Part shown: one piece after another, positions 54,368 through 62,258 of the stretch
Numbering within the stretch: position 1 is the first letter of the stretch
Layout: every line of letters begins with the position of its first letter
Assembly (NCBI GenBank): GCA_000309945.1
Contig: CM001633.1
Span: 4,537,912 to 4,601,911, forward strand
Length of the DNA stretch: 64,000 bases
Origin: Leptolyngbyaceae cyanobacterium JSC-12
GTDB taxonomy: Bacteria > Cyanobacteriota > Cyanobacteriia > Leptolyngbyales > Leptolyngbyaceae
Direction of reading: 5' to 3'
Made by a program: the position numbers and the translations under genes
The notes under the pieces: generated by a model
The model's database searches: none
What the model saw: the letters and a program-made list of their open reading frames with translations, nothing else
What the model was told of the DNA's origin: nothing

Positions 54368-54463
54368 TTATTTGTAAAGCTCTGTGGACAGGCGGAACGC
54401 CAGAATTCCAGGAATCAGAGCAATAACCAGCGCCCAGTAGATTTGAGCATCCGAAAGATTCAT
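54368..54463 (-). CDS. psaM: Photosystem I reaction centre subunit XII
   Basis: 31 residues, ATG at 54461-54463 and TAA at 54368-54370, preceded by AAAGGAG nine nt upstream. The product begins MNLSDAQIYWAL and ends RLSTELYK, with one membrane helix between, matching the PsaM pattern of other cyanobacteria. PsaM sits at the trimer interface of photosystem I. It is too short for many gene finders and stands alone. Confidence 0.95.
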   Translation of the reverse strand: MNLSDAQIYWALVIALIPGILAFRLSTELYK

Positions 54464-54724
54464 GGTGTTAAGACTCCTTTATTACAGATGGGTAAGACAT
54501 CTTGAGAGATCTATCGTTCTTTAATGTCTGCCAAAGTGTTCATTTCGGGAATACCTTGTTACAAGTTGCAATATTTACAGGTGCCTCCTGCGGCTTGCTT
54601 TCCTTGGGGTATCGAAGAGGATGCGTAAATGTTCTCTGTGGTCTTGGGCAAGGAAGTGTCATAATCGATATCTATGCCTTTAGTCAAAACCGCTGTTTAA
54701 GCAGATGGGCTTTGAAATTTCAGA

Positions 54725-55525
54725 ATGATTGATCAACTTCTAGATTTCTCTCCGAATGTTGGGTTAGATACCCTGCTGCTGCTGCCAGTATTAGTGGCGC
54801 TAGAAGCCGTGCTATCAGCAGATAATGCAATTGCGCTAGCCGCTCTCACTCAGGGGTTGCACAATCCAACCTTACAAAGGCGTGCCCTGAATATTGGTTT
54901 AGTCCTTGCCTATGTGTTGCGTATGTCTTTGATTTTGACTGCAACCTGGGTGATTAACTACTGGCAAGTAGAATTGGCGGGGGCACTGTATCTGCTGTGG
55001 CTTGTGTTTCAGTACTTTACCTCCAGTTCTGATGATGAGGGAGAACATCCCCATCATGGCCCCCGCTTTAATTCGCTGTGGCAAGCAATCCCGATGATTG
55101 CAATCACAGATTTAGCATTTTCCCTGGATAGCGTAACCACTGCGATCGCTGTTTCCAAGGAACTTTGGATCATCCTGCTAGGTGCCACCATCGGAATTGT
55201 CACGCTGCGGTTTATGGCAGGGTTGTTTATCCACTGGCTGGAGGAATTCACCCGCCTAGAAGATGCTGGCTACATCACTGTTGCGTTAGTTGGCTTACGC
55301 TTGCTGGTTCGCGTCGTCAATGAAGAGTTTGTACCGCCTGAATGGCTTATGGTAAGCGCGATCGCCCTCATCTTCTTATGGGGATTTTCAAAGCGCAAGA
55401 ACTTCGGAGAGTTCGAAGTTGCTTCTCAAAAAACTTTTTCCCAACCAAGCACTGTACAAGCAGAAAATGAACCAATCCCCTCAAGTATCGAAGTCGCCGA
55501 AGAGCCTGTAGAAAGTACTAAGTAA
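54725..55525 (+). CDS. TerC-family integral membrane protein
   Basis: 266 residues. TerC features: LEAVLSADNAIALAAL in helix 1-2 with the conserved Asp-Asn, RMSLILTATWVI, and the repeat DLAFSLDSVTTAIAVS. Seven membrane helices over 1-235, a His-rich cytoplasmic loop (EGEHPHHGP) near 105 and a polar C-tail. TerC proteins are linked to metal export (Mn) and tellurite resistance; a plastid relative is needed for thylakoid formation. No riboswitch of the yybP type was seen upstream. Confidence 0.9.
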   Translation: MIDQLLDFSPNVGLDTLLLLPVLVALEAVLSADNAIALAALTQGLHNPTLQRRALNIGLVLAYVLRMSLILTATWVINYWQVELAGALYLLWLVFQYFTSSSDDEGEHPHHGPRFNSLWQAIPMIAITDLAFSLDSVTTAIAVSKELWIILLGATIGIVTLRFMAGLFIHWLEEFTRLEDAGYITVALVGLRLLVRVVNEEFVPPEWLMVSAIALIFLWGFSKRKNFGEFEVASQKTFSQPSTVQAENEPIPSSIEVAEEPVESTK

Positions 55526-55718
55526 CAACAGGGGTATTCTGATATTAATGTTGCGATTAAGGTGAGACAGGTGATAGAGAATTGGTCATGGCTAGTAGAG
55601 AATCAGTCCTTTACTAATACCAACTTTCTGTGGTCTGACTAGTGATCACCAATTACCCTAATGGCCAATGACCGATTCTCACCCTCAAACCTGAAATGTG
55701 TAGCAATTTGCATCTAGC

Positions 55719-56168
55719 TTATTCATAAATCCAGCTAGTGATGCTGGGTTCCCATCCAACCAGTTCTTCGTCCTTAAACCAGAGTTTAATCTCCTGTTCA
55801 GCCGTTTCTGGGGCATCGGAACCATGAATGATATTACGCCCTACATCAACCCCAAAATCACCCCGCAAGGTTCCTGGTTCAGCATTGAGGGGATTGGTTG
55901 CGCCAATGATTTTGCGAGCTGAGGCAATCACTCCTTTCCCTTCCCACACCATTGCTACAACAGGCCCAGAGGTGATGAAGTTGACTAATCCAGGGAAAAA
56001 GGGCTTCTCTTTATGCACGCCATAGTGAGTTTCTGCGAGTTCCCGGCTGACACTCATCAGTTTCAAGCCAACCAGGGTAAAGCCTTTTGCTTCAAAACGA
56101 CGGATGATTTCGCCGATCAGTTTGCGTTGTACACCATCCGGCTTGATTGCTAAAAATGTCCGTTCCAA
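55719..56168 (-). CDS. ndk: Nucleoside diphosphate kinase
   Basis: 149 residues, transfers gamma-phosphate between nucleoside triphosphates and diphosphates. [21 protein letters not shown] at the start, [14 protein letters not shown], and catalytic His in [16 protein letters not shown]. Standard length, complete. Monocistronic. Confidence 0.97.
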   Translation of the reverse strand: MERTFLAIKPDGVQRKLIGEIIRRFEAKGFTLVGLKLMSVSRELAETHYGVHKEKPFFPGLVNFITSGPVVAMVWEGKGVIASARKIIGATNPLNAEPGTLRGDFGVDVGRNIIHGSDAPETAEQEIKLWFKDEELVGWEPSITSWIYE

Positions 56169-56358
56169 GGTTGACTCCTAAAAATGCGCTCATTGTTACA
56201 GAATCCAGATTACAGCAGTTATGGCAATTCTTGTTTAAGGAGATGCAGCCTATTGAAATGGAGATGGGTTGGAAGTTGCTGAGTATGAGAGTGATGATTG
56301 TCTGGTCGTTTGTGGCGATCGCTTAGGATGAAGAAGTTGAATCAGGGAGAGGCAAGGA

Positions 56359-56718
56359 ATGACTGAACCAGAATTTCTGGAAAACCAGGATATAAAGCAC
56401 TTGAAACAGTTTCTCTATTTGATGCCTGTTGTAGGGTTTTTCCCAGCACTGTGGACCCTGTACTACCGGAGTGGTACCAGGCAGGAAAAAGATTTGAGTC
56501 GGGTTGTGGTGACGCTGACGCTGGGATGGTTAACCGGATATATTTTGCTGGGAACGGGTGCGGAACTGGCAGATTCATTTTCCTTACCGTTGTTAATTTC
56601 CAGCAGCTTACTAACGTCTGGCTATTTCTTAATTAATATTTGGTTGATGGTACGCGTGTGGCAACGGAAATCTGTGCGGTTGCCTTTAGTCAGTCAAGTA
56701 GGCGATCATTTACCATGA
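56359..56718 (+). CDS. Small membrane protein, DUF4870-like layout
   Basis: 119 residues with three predicted membrane segments (about 20-36, 50-68 and 75-98) and a polar C-terminus. The polar N-terminal helix precedes FLYLMPVVGFFPALWTLYYRSG, a typical small cyanobacterial membrane protein pattern. AGAGAGGCAAGGA lies before the start. Function unknown. Confidence 0.65.
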   Translation: MTEPEFLENQDIKHLKQFLYLMPVVGFFPALWTLYYRSGTRQEKDLSRVVVTLTLGWLTGYILLGTGAELADSFSLPLLISSSLLTSGYFLINIWLMVRVWQRKSVRLPLVSQVGDHLP

Positions 56719-56792
56719 AAAGTTGAAAGTTTGCCCAGGACTTTGATAAAAAGTCAACTGTTCCGTCTGTTATTTTAATTTCGTTATTCCAG

Positions 56793-58373
56793 TTAATGAT
56801 TTGCTGCGTTTTTACTTTTTAGAGTATTGCGTTTCTTGACGATTGACTGTTTCCTTTTTGTCTCTGATAGCGCTCGATGCGTCCTATTTTGGCAGGCTTT
56901 GAGAATGTGTTTCATGCTGAGTTTGCTTTCTACTGAATCAGTTGCCGCATAAATTGCTGCTTCGCGGGCGATCGCTACAATTTCCCCACCTGTGTAGGGT
57001 TGTTTTGATAAGGCATGCCAGTCGATATCAGCCGCTAGGGGAACGGTTGATGGAAAGGATTGTTTCCATAGCTTCTGTCGGTTTTGCTGGGTTGGTAAGG
57101 GAAATTGCACAATGTCCGTCAGATATGGTTGCCACATTGCCCGCATGGTTCCTGGTGGTTCCAGACTTAAGAGGGTGATGCTGCGGCTACGTTGGCGTTC
57201 TTGTAAAAAATGATGCAGTGTTGCAGTTGGCAAGGGAGTCGTTCGTCCAAACCACCGTTGAGCAGACTTCACTAACAATACGGTGGGTGCCTCGGCAAGA
57301 AGGTGCTGCAAAGTTGAGTCGCTCTGTGCTGGATTCAGAGAGACTAAATCCAGGGTGACAAGGGGAACATTGAGTGTCTGAGCGATCGCTCGAGCAACTG
57401 TTGTTTTACCAGTTCCTTTAGCTCCTATCAATTGCGCAATTGTGCCGACTGAATCTGTGCTGTCCCTAAATCCCCAGGCTTCATCTACTAGCTCCGCATA
57501 GCGAATGCGATCACACCAATGTTGCAAAGCAATCAGTTGACGTTCTGGCAAAATCACACGAGTCCAGGCATCGATAGAGGTTGAAGCGGCGATCGTAGAG
57601 TGAGAATGTGTTCCTAGTACATGATGAATTGGTGTGGGTATCCAGGTATCCAATGTGTTGGAAAGCGGCTCAACCTCGTGATCATCAGAATTCAGAGCAG
57701 CTTGCAACAGAGATTCCAGGGTTGGCAATTGGGGCTGCTCTGCCAGGAGGTATTCAACAATAGGATCTGCCAATTTCACTGAATGCGCCAGGAAGGGTTG
57801 ATTGTGCGTGTCTGGCAGGAGCACAATCTGATGCTCAACTAATTTAGACGTTCCTGTCAAGGAAAGACGTGCTGATCGCCATTCAGCGTCATTTCGACAC
57901 AGTAATCGCAAAACCAGATCAACACTGGGTAAGCCAGATGCCTGAGGCTGGTCAGGTTCTTGTAAAAGGCGATAGATGCGTTCATAGCGTCGGCTAACTT
58001 CTGGAGCCAGGGCAATTAACACCAGGTTTTTTTCAAACGTAGATAGTGATAACCTCTGGCAGAGAGATGGCAAGCCCAAAATAATCCCTTTCTCTTGACT
58101 TGCTCGAATTCGAGCTTCCATTTGCTGTTGATACGTTCTCTTCGTAGAACCCCGTTTGGGTGCATCCACCGGAGAGTCACTGGCAACAACTCCATCCAGG
58201 TTAATTAGCCCTTGCCACCAATGGCTGGTAGCTCGATCAAGGGGTGATCGTGCCACCCGATTGACTTCCTTGGTTTCCTTGCGCTGCCGAGCGATCGTAT
58301 TTGCCAGCACCCGATCTAGCCAGTTCAGTTCAGTGCGGAGATAGGTCCAGTTATCTGGAAAGGGAACGTCCAT
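56793..58373 (-). CDS. AAA-family ATPase with degenerate Walker B
   Basis: 526 residues. N-terminal helical part begins NWTYLRTELNWLDRVLANTIARQRK, resembling ATPases that accompany contractile injection systems. The C-terminal AAA domain (about 300-500) has an intact Walker A, GAKGTGKTT, but the Walker B place reads VLLVKSAQRWFG, without the Asp-Glu pair, and sensor 1 is altered. TGGEIVAIAREAAIYA marks the lid helix. It may bind but poorly hydrolyse ATP. Its start overlaps the VOC gene stop by one base (TAATG). No injection-system genes are near, so the family link is by pattern only. Confidence 0.75.
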   Translation of the reverse strand: MDVPFPDNWTYLRTELNWLDRVLANTIARQRKETKEVNRVARSPLDRATSHWWQGLINLDGVVASDSPVDAPKRGSTKRTYQQQMEARIRASQEKGIILGLPSLCQRLSLSTFEKNLVLIALAPEVSRRYERIYRLLQEPDQPQASGLPSVDLVLRLLCRNDAEWRSARLSLTGTSKLVEHQIVLLPDTHNQPFLAHSVKLADPIVEYLLAEQPQLPTLESLLQAALNSDDHEVEPLSNTLDTWIPTPIHHVLGTHSHSTIAASTSIDAWTRVILPERQLIALQHWCDRIRYAELVDEAWGFRDSTDSVGTIAQLIGAKGTGKTTVARAIAQTLNVPLVTLDLVSLNPAQSDSTLQHLLAEAPTVLLVKSAQRWFGRTTPLPTATLHHFLQERQRSRSITLLSLEPPGTMRAMWQPYLTDIVQFPLPTQQNRQKLWKQSFPSTVPLAADIDWHALSKQPYTGGEIVAIAREAAIYAATDSVESKLSMKHILKACQNRTHRALSETKRKQSIVKKRNTLKSKNAANH

Positions 58374-58807
58374 TAGTTGATAAGTCTAATAAACTCCAGC
58401 GGCAACCCATCAGTATCGGCAATAAATGCCACTTCGTAAACGTGCTCGCCAATCATTTGCTGTTCAGGTTCTAGCAGAATCTTTAGCGGTTGAAACTGTT
58501 CTGGTTGCTCCTGGGATGCCTGCTCAAATGTTTGTTGCAAAGTTTGTAACCAGGTTGGTAAATCATTTGTAGTAGCAGTCAGGTCGAAGGAGAGGTGGTA
58601 GTACCCCACGTAGTGTTCATCATAGAAGGCATCCGGGGCAGGTTTAGGTTGAGGGATTTGGATAAGCTCGATGCGTCCTCCTAATCCTTCCATCCAACAT
58701 GCCAATGTATATCCGGTAGTGAACCGCTCATAAACAATAAAACCGAGCAATTCGTAAAATGCGATCGCCCGGTGAATATTGGCTGTGCGAATTGAAGCGT
58801 GATGCAT
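58373..58807 (-). CDS. VOC-family (glyoxalase/dioxygenase fold) protein
   Basis: 144 residues. MHHASIRTANIHRAIAFYELLGF at the start is the VOC first module with His; GRIELIQIP and the end VYEVAFIADTDGLPLEFIRL complete the fold with a metal-type Glu. Enzymes of this fold act on small oxo or aromatic compounds. Middle gene of a unit with the cupin upstream (8-nt gap) and the AAA gene downstream (one-base overlap). Substrate unknown. Confidence 0.85.
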   Translation of the reverse strand: MHHASIRTANIHRAIAFYELLGFIVYERFTTGYTLACWMEGLGGRIELIQIPQPKPAPDAFYDEHYVGYYHLSFDLTATTNDLPTWLQTLQQTFEQASQEQPEQFQPLKILLEPEQQMIGEHVYEVAFIADTDGLPLEFIRLIN

Positions 58808-58815
58808 GAACAGAA

Positions 58816-59235
58816 TTACTGGGGTTCGCGAATGTAATCATCCTGGAAGCGGACAATGTCATCCTCTCCCAGATAGTCTCCATTCTGAACCTCAATTACG
58901 ACTAATGGAATCACCCCAGGATTTTCCAAACGGTGAACTTTAGTTTGAGGCACATAGGTCGATTGATTACTGCACAAAATAATTTCCTGATTGTCACAAA
59001 TAACTCGTGCAGTTCCTGATACCACAATCCAGTGTTCACTGCGGTGGTAGTGCATTTGCAAGCTTAAGCGGTGCCCTGGTTTCACTTCAATGCGCTTAAT
59101 TTTGTAGCCAGGACCTTCATCCAAAATGGTAAATGAACCCCAGGGGCGAATATCGGTGGTGCCGATGGGTTGGGCAAAAGCTAAGGCATTGGTTGACAAG
59201 GTTGATGTTTCAGAAGCTTGTTGCAGTACTGCCAT
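58816..59235 (-). CDS. Cupin, mannose-6-phosphate isomerase type II-like
   Basis: 139 residues, single cupin domain of the ManC C-terminal type: RPWGSFTILDEGPGYKIKRIEVKPGHRLSLQMHYHRSEHWIVVSGTA, with the metal ligands His-x-His and later His in VHRLENPG. It may isomerise fructose 6-phosphate and mannose 6-phosphate for GDP-mannose and surface sugar synthesis. It lacks the guanylyltransferase half of full ManC. First gene of the cupin-VOC-AAA unit. Confidence 0.87.
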   Translation of the reverse strand: MAVLQQASETSTLSTNALAFAQPIGTTDIRPWGSFTILDEGPGYKIKRIEVKPGHRLSLQMHYHRSEHWIVVSGTARVICDNQEIILCSNQSTYVPQTKVHRLENPGVIPLVVIEVQNGDYLGEDDIVRFQDDYIREPQ

Positions 59236-59476
59236 GATGGTCTCTTGTAAACAATGGAAACGTCAGTGAGCGTGTGCGGATGGGAATGGTTATCTCCACC
59301 TTTAGTTAGCCCAAAACTGGAAATAGCCAATCACACGTGGACACAAAATTAATGCTCACCCTGGTTATTGATGAACTAGAGGTAGTGGCGGTTCCCATTC
59401 TACTGACTGATAGACACTCCTGCAGCTGCGCTTTAAACTAACACTTTCTTGAAGGAGTTTTAGACGGGGGAAGAAG

Positions 59477-60223
59477 ATGCACGGAGTATTGAAGTTGTTG
59501 TTTATTCGTCATGCCCAATCAACTGGGAATCAGGAAAAGCGGATGCAAGGGCATGGAGAGTTTGAATTGTCGGAATTGGGGAAGCAACAGGCTGAAAAAT
59601 TGGCTCGTCGCTTATTAGCCGAAGCCTGGTTCCCATCGCATATCTATAGCAGCCCATTGAAGCGAGCTGCCCAAACAACCCAGATTTTGGTGGATTATTT
59701 TCAAACGGCTCCGCTTCCTGCTGCTGTCAGTGATTTGATCGATGCAACAGTAACTAGTCCTATGGATAACCTGGAGGAAAGAATACGGCGATCGCTGCAG
59801 ATTGAGTTTGCCGATGAATTGAAGGAATTTCAAAATGGGATTTTTCAAGGCTTGACCTGGGCAGAAGCCGTGAGCCAGTATCCAGATCTCTGTCAGGTGT
59901 TAGAATCTTCCCCTGATTGGATTCCGATTCCGGGTGCAGAAAGCTTAGAGGAAGCGCGATCGCGTGCTCGCCAATTTGTGCAATCTCTGCTGCAACGGCA
60001 CAAAAATGGTGATCATGTTTGGATCGTAAGTCATAGCTGGATTATGCAGCATCTGATTGCCGAATTGCTGGAATGTAATCGCTCCTGGCGGCTGCGGGCA
60101 AGCAACACCGCCCTGTTTGAATTCTGGATTGACCGCGATCGCTGGGAACGAGCCGACCAAAACCGCTTCAATACTGACTTGTGGCAAGTGTTTCGGTTTA
60201 ATGACTCACAGCATTTGCAATAA
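59477..60223 (+). CDS. Histidine phosphatase-family protein (phosphoglycerate mutase-like)
   Basis: 248 residues. Catalytic motif LFIRHAQSTGNQ with the phospho-accepting His, ELSELGKQQAEKLARRL, IYSSPLKRAAQTTQIL with the Arg, and the second His in VWIVSHSWIMQHLIAELL. The family includes mutases and phosphatases; the RHAQ variant with this tail is more likely a phosphatase. GAAGGAG and GGGGGAAGA lie upstream. Substrate unknown. Confidence 0.9.
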   Translation: MHGVLKLLFIRHAQSTGNQEKRMQGHGEFELSELGKQQAEKLARRLLAEAWFPSHIYSSPLKRAAQTTQILVDYFQTAPLPAAVSDLIDATVTSPMDNLEERIRRSLQIEFADELKEFQNGIFQGLTWAEAVSQYPDLCQVLESSPDWIPIPGAESLEEARSRARQFVQSLLQRHKNGDHVWIVSHSWIMQHLIAELLECNRSWRLRASNTALFEFWIDRDRWERADQNRFNTDLWQVFRFNDSQHLQ

Positions 60224-60372
60224 TTCACTCCGAATCCCCAGGACTTGAGCTATCGTTAACCAGACCCCATAATTAAAAATTACAGATTTGTATCTACGAG
60301 CGCTTAATTTTAGGTACGGGTTGTGCATCGGTCTGAGATTAGTCGGGGTTAGTGATTATCTGCCAGATAGCC

Positions 60373-61284
60373 ATGACGAACGAAGCAAACGACATTGTTA
60401 AACAGGCGAAGAATGGTAGCGTTGCCGCCATTATCCAGGTTCTGAATGAGAAGCTAACGGATTCAGGCGTGAGGACACGAGCAATTTTTGAAGGGAATGT
60501 GCTGCAATTGCTGTGCGAGGGGCAAACGCTGGATCAGCTGGAGCAACCGATTTTAGTAGAACGGATTCGCTACCTGCTTGAAGAGATTTCTCCTCGTAAT
60601 GTGCGACGAGTTAACATCAACAGTCGCATTGTGCGAGAACAACAGTTACTCTGGCTAGAAGAAATTAATCGCGATCGCGAAAATCAATTATTGTGGTCTG
60701 AAGAAATTACGCTGAAGAAGCCCAATTTTTTCAAGCAACTGGTAGATGACTGGTCTACTCGGGATGCCACACCCAAAGCGGAACCAGCAAAAGCATCCTC
60801 TGCAAAAAACACTTCCCAGAAGCAGCGAGAGAAGCGGCAGTTTTGGCGTGGGTTAACGGGGGGAGTGTTGGCAAGTTGTTTGCTACTGTTGGCTGGATGG
60901 TGGGTTTATACCCGGTATGGGGCTGAAAATGCAATCATTCCAGCTAGCATGACTTCGGGTGAAGCAGAGCGATCGCCCAGTACTGCTACTAATCTAACCA
61001 CTCCCCCACAACCCCAAAATGCTGTTACAACAGCTGATCCGTTTGCGGAAGCTGTGCGCCTGGCAGAACGCACCTCCCAATCTAGCCAAACAGCAAAGTC
61101 TGCGGCTGAATGGCTTAATCTGGCGGCTCAATGGCAAAAAGCCTCTGATTTAATGGCACAAGTTGCAGTGACCGATGCTCGCTATAAAACAGCTCAGGGG
61201 CGAGTTGTAGACTATCGCAAAAATAGCGAAATTGCCCTACAGAAAGCCCGTCAGGTGCAGGCAGCTGGAGCCTCTGCCCTTTAG
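60373..61284 (+). CDS. Membrane-anchored cyanobacterial protein, function unknown
   Basis: 303 residues from the ATG at 60373; a frame extending to 60352 adds seven residues. Soluble N-terminal domain (1-115): VKQAKNGSVAAIIQVLNEKLTDSGVRTRAIFEGNVLQLLCEG, also found in other cyanobacterial proteins of unknown role. Linker rich in Lys/Ala, one membrane helix (about 157-177, GVLASCLLLLAGWWVYTRYG), then a polar, Ala/Gln-rich part with a helical end. Probably a single-pass protein with its N-domain in the cytoplasm. No function known. Confidence 0.7.
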   Translation: MTNEANDIVKQAKNGSVAAIIQVLNEKLTDSGVRTRAIFEGNVLQLLCEGQTLDQLEQPILVERIRYLLEEISPRNVRRVNINSRIVREQQLLWLEEINRDRENQLLWSEEITLKKPNFFKQLVDDWSTRDATPKAEPAKASSAKNTSQKQREKRQFWRGLTGGVLASCLLLLAGWWVYTRYGAENAIIPASMTSGEAERSPSTATNLTTPPQPQNAVTTADPFAEAVRLAERTSQSSQTAKSAAEWLNLAAQWQKASDLMAQVAVTDARYKTAQGRVVDYRKNSEIALQKARQVQAAGASAL

Positions 61285-61431
61285 ATTGCACCGTTTCTCC
61301 GGATTCGTCCATCGGGCGTTTGTAGTTGGTAAAAATTTGCCTGGTTATCCAACCCATAAACCTCAATAGACAAGGGAGATGGGAACCGAGCACCATCGGT
61401 TAACCCAGGACGAGTTATCTGACATAGATGT

Positions 61432-62070
61432 ATGAGAGAAATTCTGCAAGATTCATTAGAAGTCTTTAACTGGCATAGCGGCTGGATTGTTTGGAATTTA
61501 TTTTTAGCCTTTATTCCGCTAGTATTGAGCTTTTTTCTATATCGGCGGCGATCGCTACGACGTTCAGTGCTCTGGTGGATTGCCTTTCTGGTCTTTTTTG
61601 CGTTCTTGCCGAATGCACCCTACTTACTTACTGACATCATTCATCTAATTCGGGCAACCAGATCGGGCTATTCCGCTTTCATTATCGTGCTCATTTTTAT
61701 TCCACTGCACCTTTTTGCCATTGCTACTGGGTTCCAGGCTTACGTGATTTCGGTGATGAACCAGAGTGTTTACCTGAAGCGAATTGGGGCTGAAAAGTAT
61801 GTTGTGTGGTCAGAACTGGTAACTCATGCATTGAGCGCGATCGGAGTATATTTGGGACGGTTTCGCCGCTTTAATAGCTGGGATTTTGTTACTGATCCTG
61901 GCAACATTCTCATTTCCACTGTGGATGACTTAACATCCAAACGGCCCCTTTTAGTCATGAGTATTTCCTTCATCATCCTGACAATTTTCTACTGGCTGAT
62001 GAAGCAAATCAATTTGGGACTGTGGCTACGGTTCAAAGAACTCAGAGCCAACGGGCACTGGTTTGAATAA
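61432..62070 (+). CDS. DUF1361 membrane protein
   Basis: 212 residues with about six membrane helices. DUF1361 pattern: WNLFLAFIPLVLSFFLY, FLPNAPYLLTDIIHLI, YVVWSELVTHALSAIGVYLGRFRRFNSWDFVTDP. The motif N-A-P-Y-L-x-T-D is strongly conserved in this family of unknown role. The 147-nt gap from the upstream gene holds no gene. Monocistronic or the second gene of a short unit. Confidence 0.88.
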   Translation: MREILQDSLEVFNWHSGWIVWNLFLAFIPLVLSFFLYRRRSLRRSVLWWIAFLVFFAFLPNAPYLLTDIIHLIRATRSGYSAFIIVLIFIPLHLFAIATGFQAYVISVMNQSVYLKRIGAEKYVVWSELVTHALSAIGVYLGRFRRFNSWDFVTDPGNILISTVDDLTSKRPLLVMSISFIILTIFYWLMKQINLGLWLRFKELRANGHWFE

Positions 62071-62258
62071 CTTCATTTCCTTGCAATTGGGATCTCAATG
62101 ACTTCAGACATCAGCCAGTTGGAGCAATGTGTGGTGACCCTGTTCAGGGTTGAGTGTGAGTGAAAGTGTAGAGTCACATGGCGGTTCAATAAATCGTTGG
62201 AACCAATGACTGAGAAAGACTATCTGTGGGAATGTGAGATCATCTGCGGCGACTCAGC

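Noticed and set aside
54464-54724. yybP-ykoY manganese riboswitch or small frame (54502-54732) upstream of the TerC gene
   Set aside because: The conserved yybP-ykoY segments were not found, and the small frame has no family match and overlaps the TerC start.
56793-58373. Contractile injection system locus
   Set aside because: Only the AAA protein resembles such loci; no sheath, tube, baseplate or spike genes are in the window.
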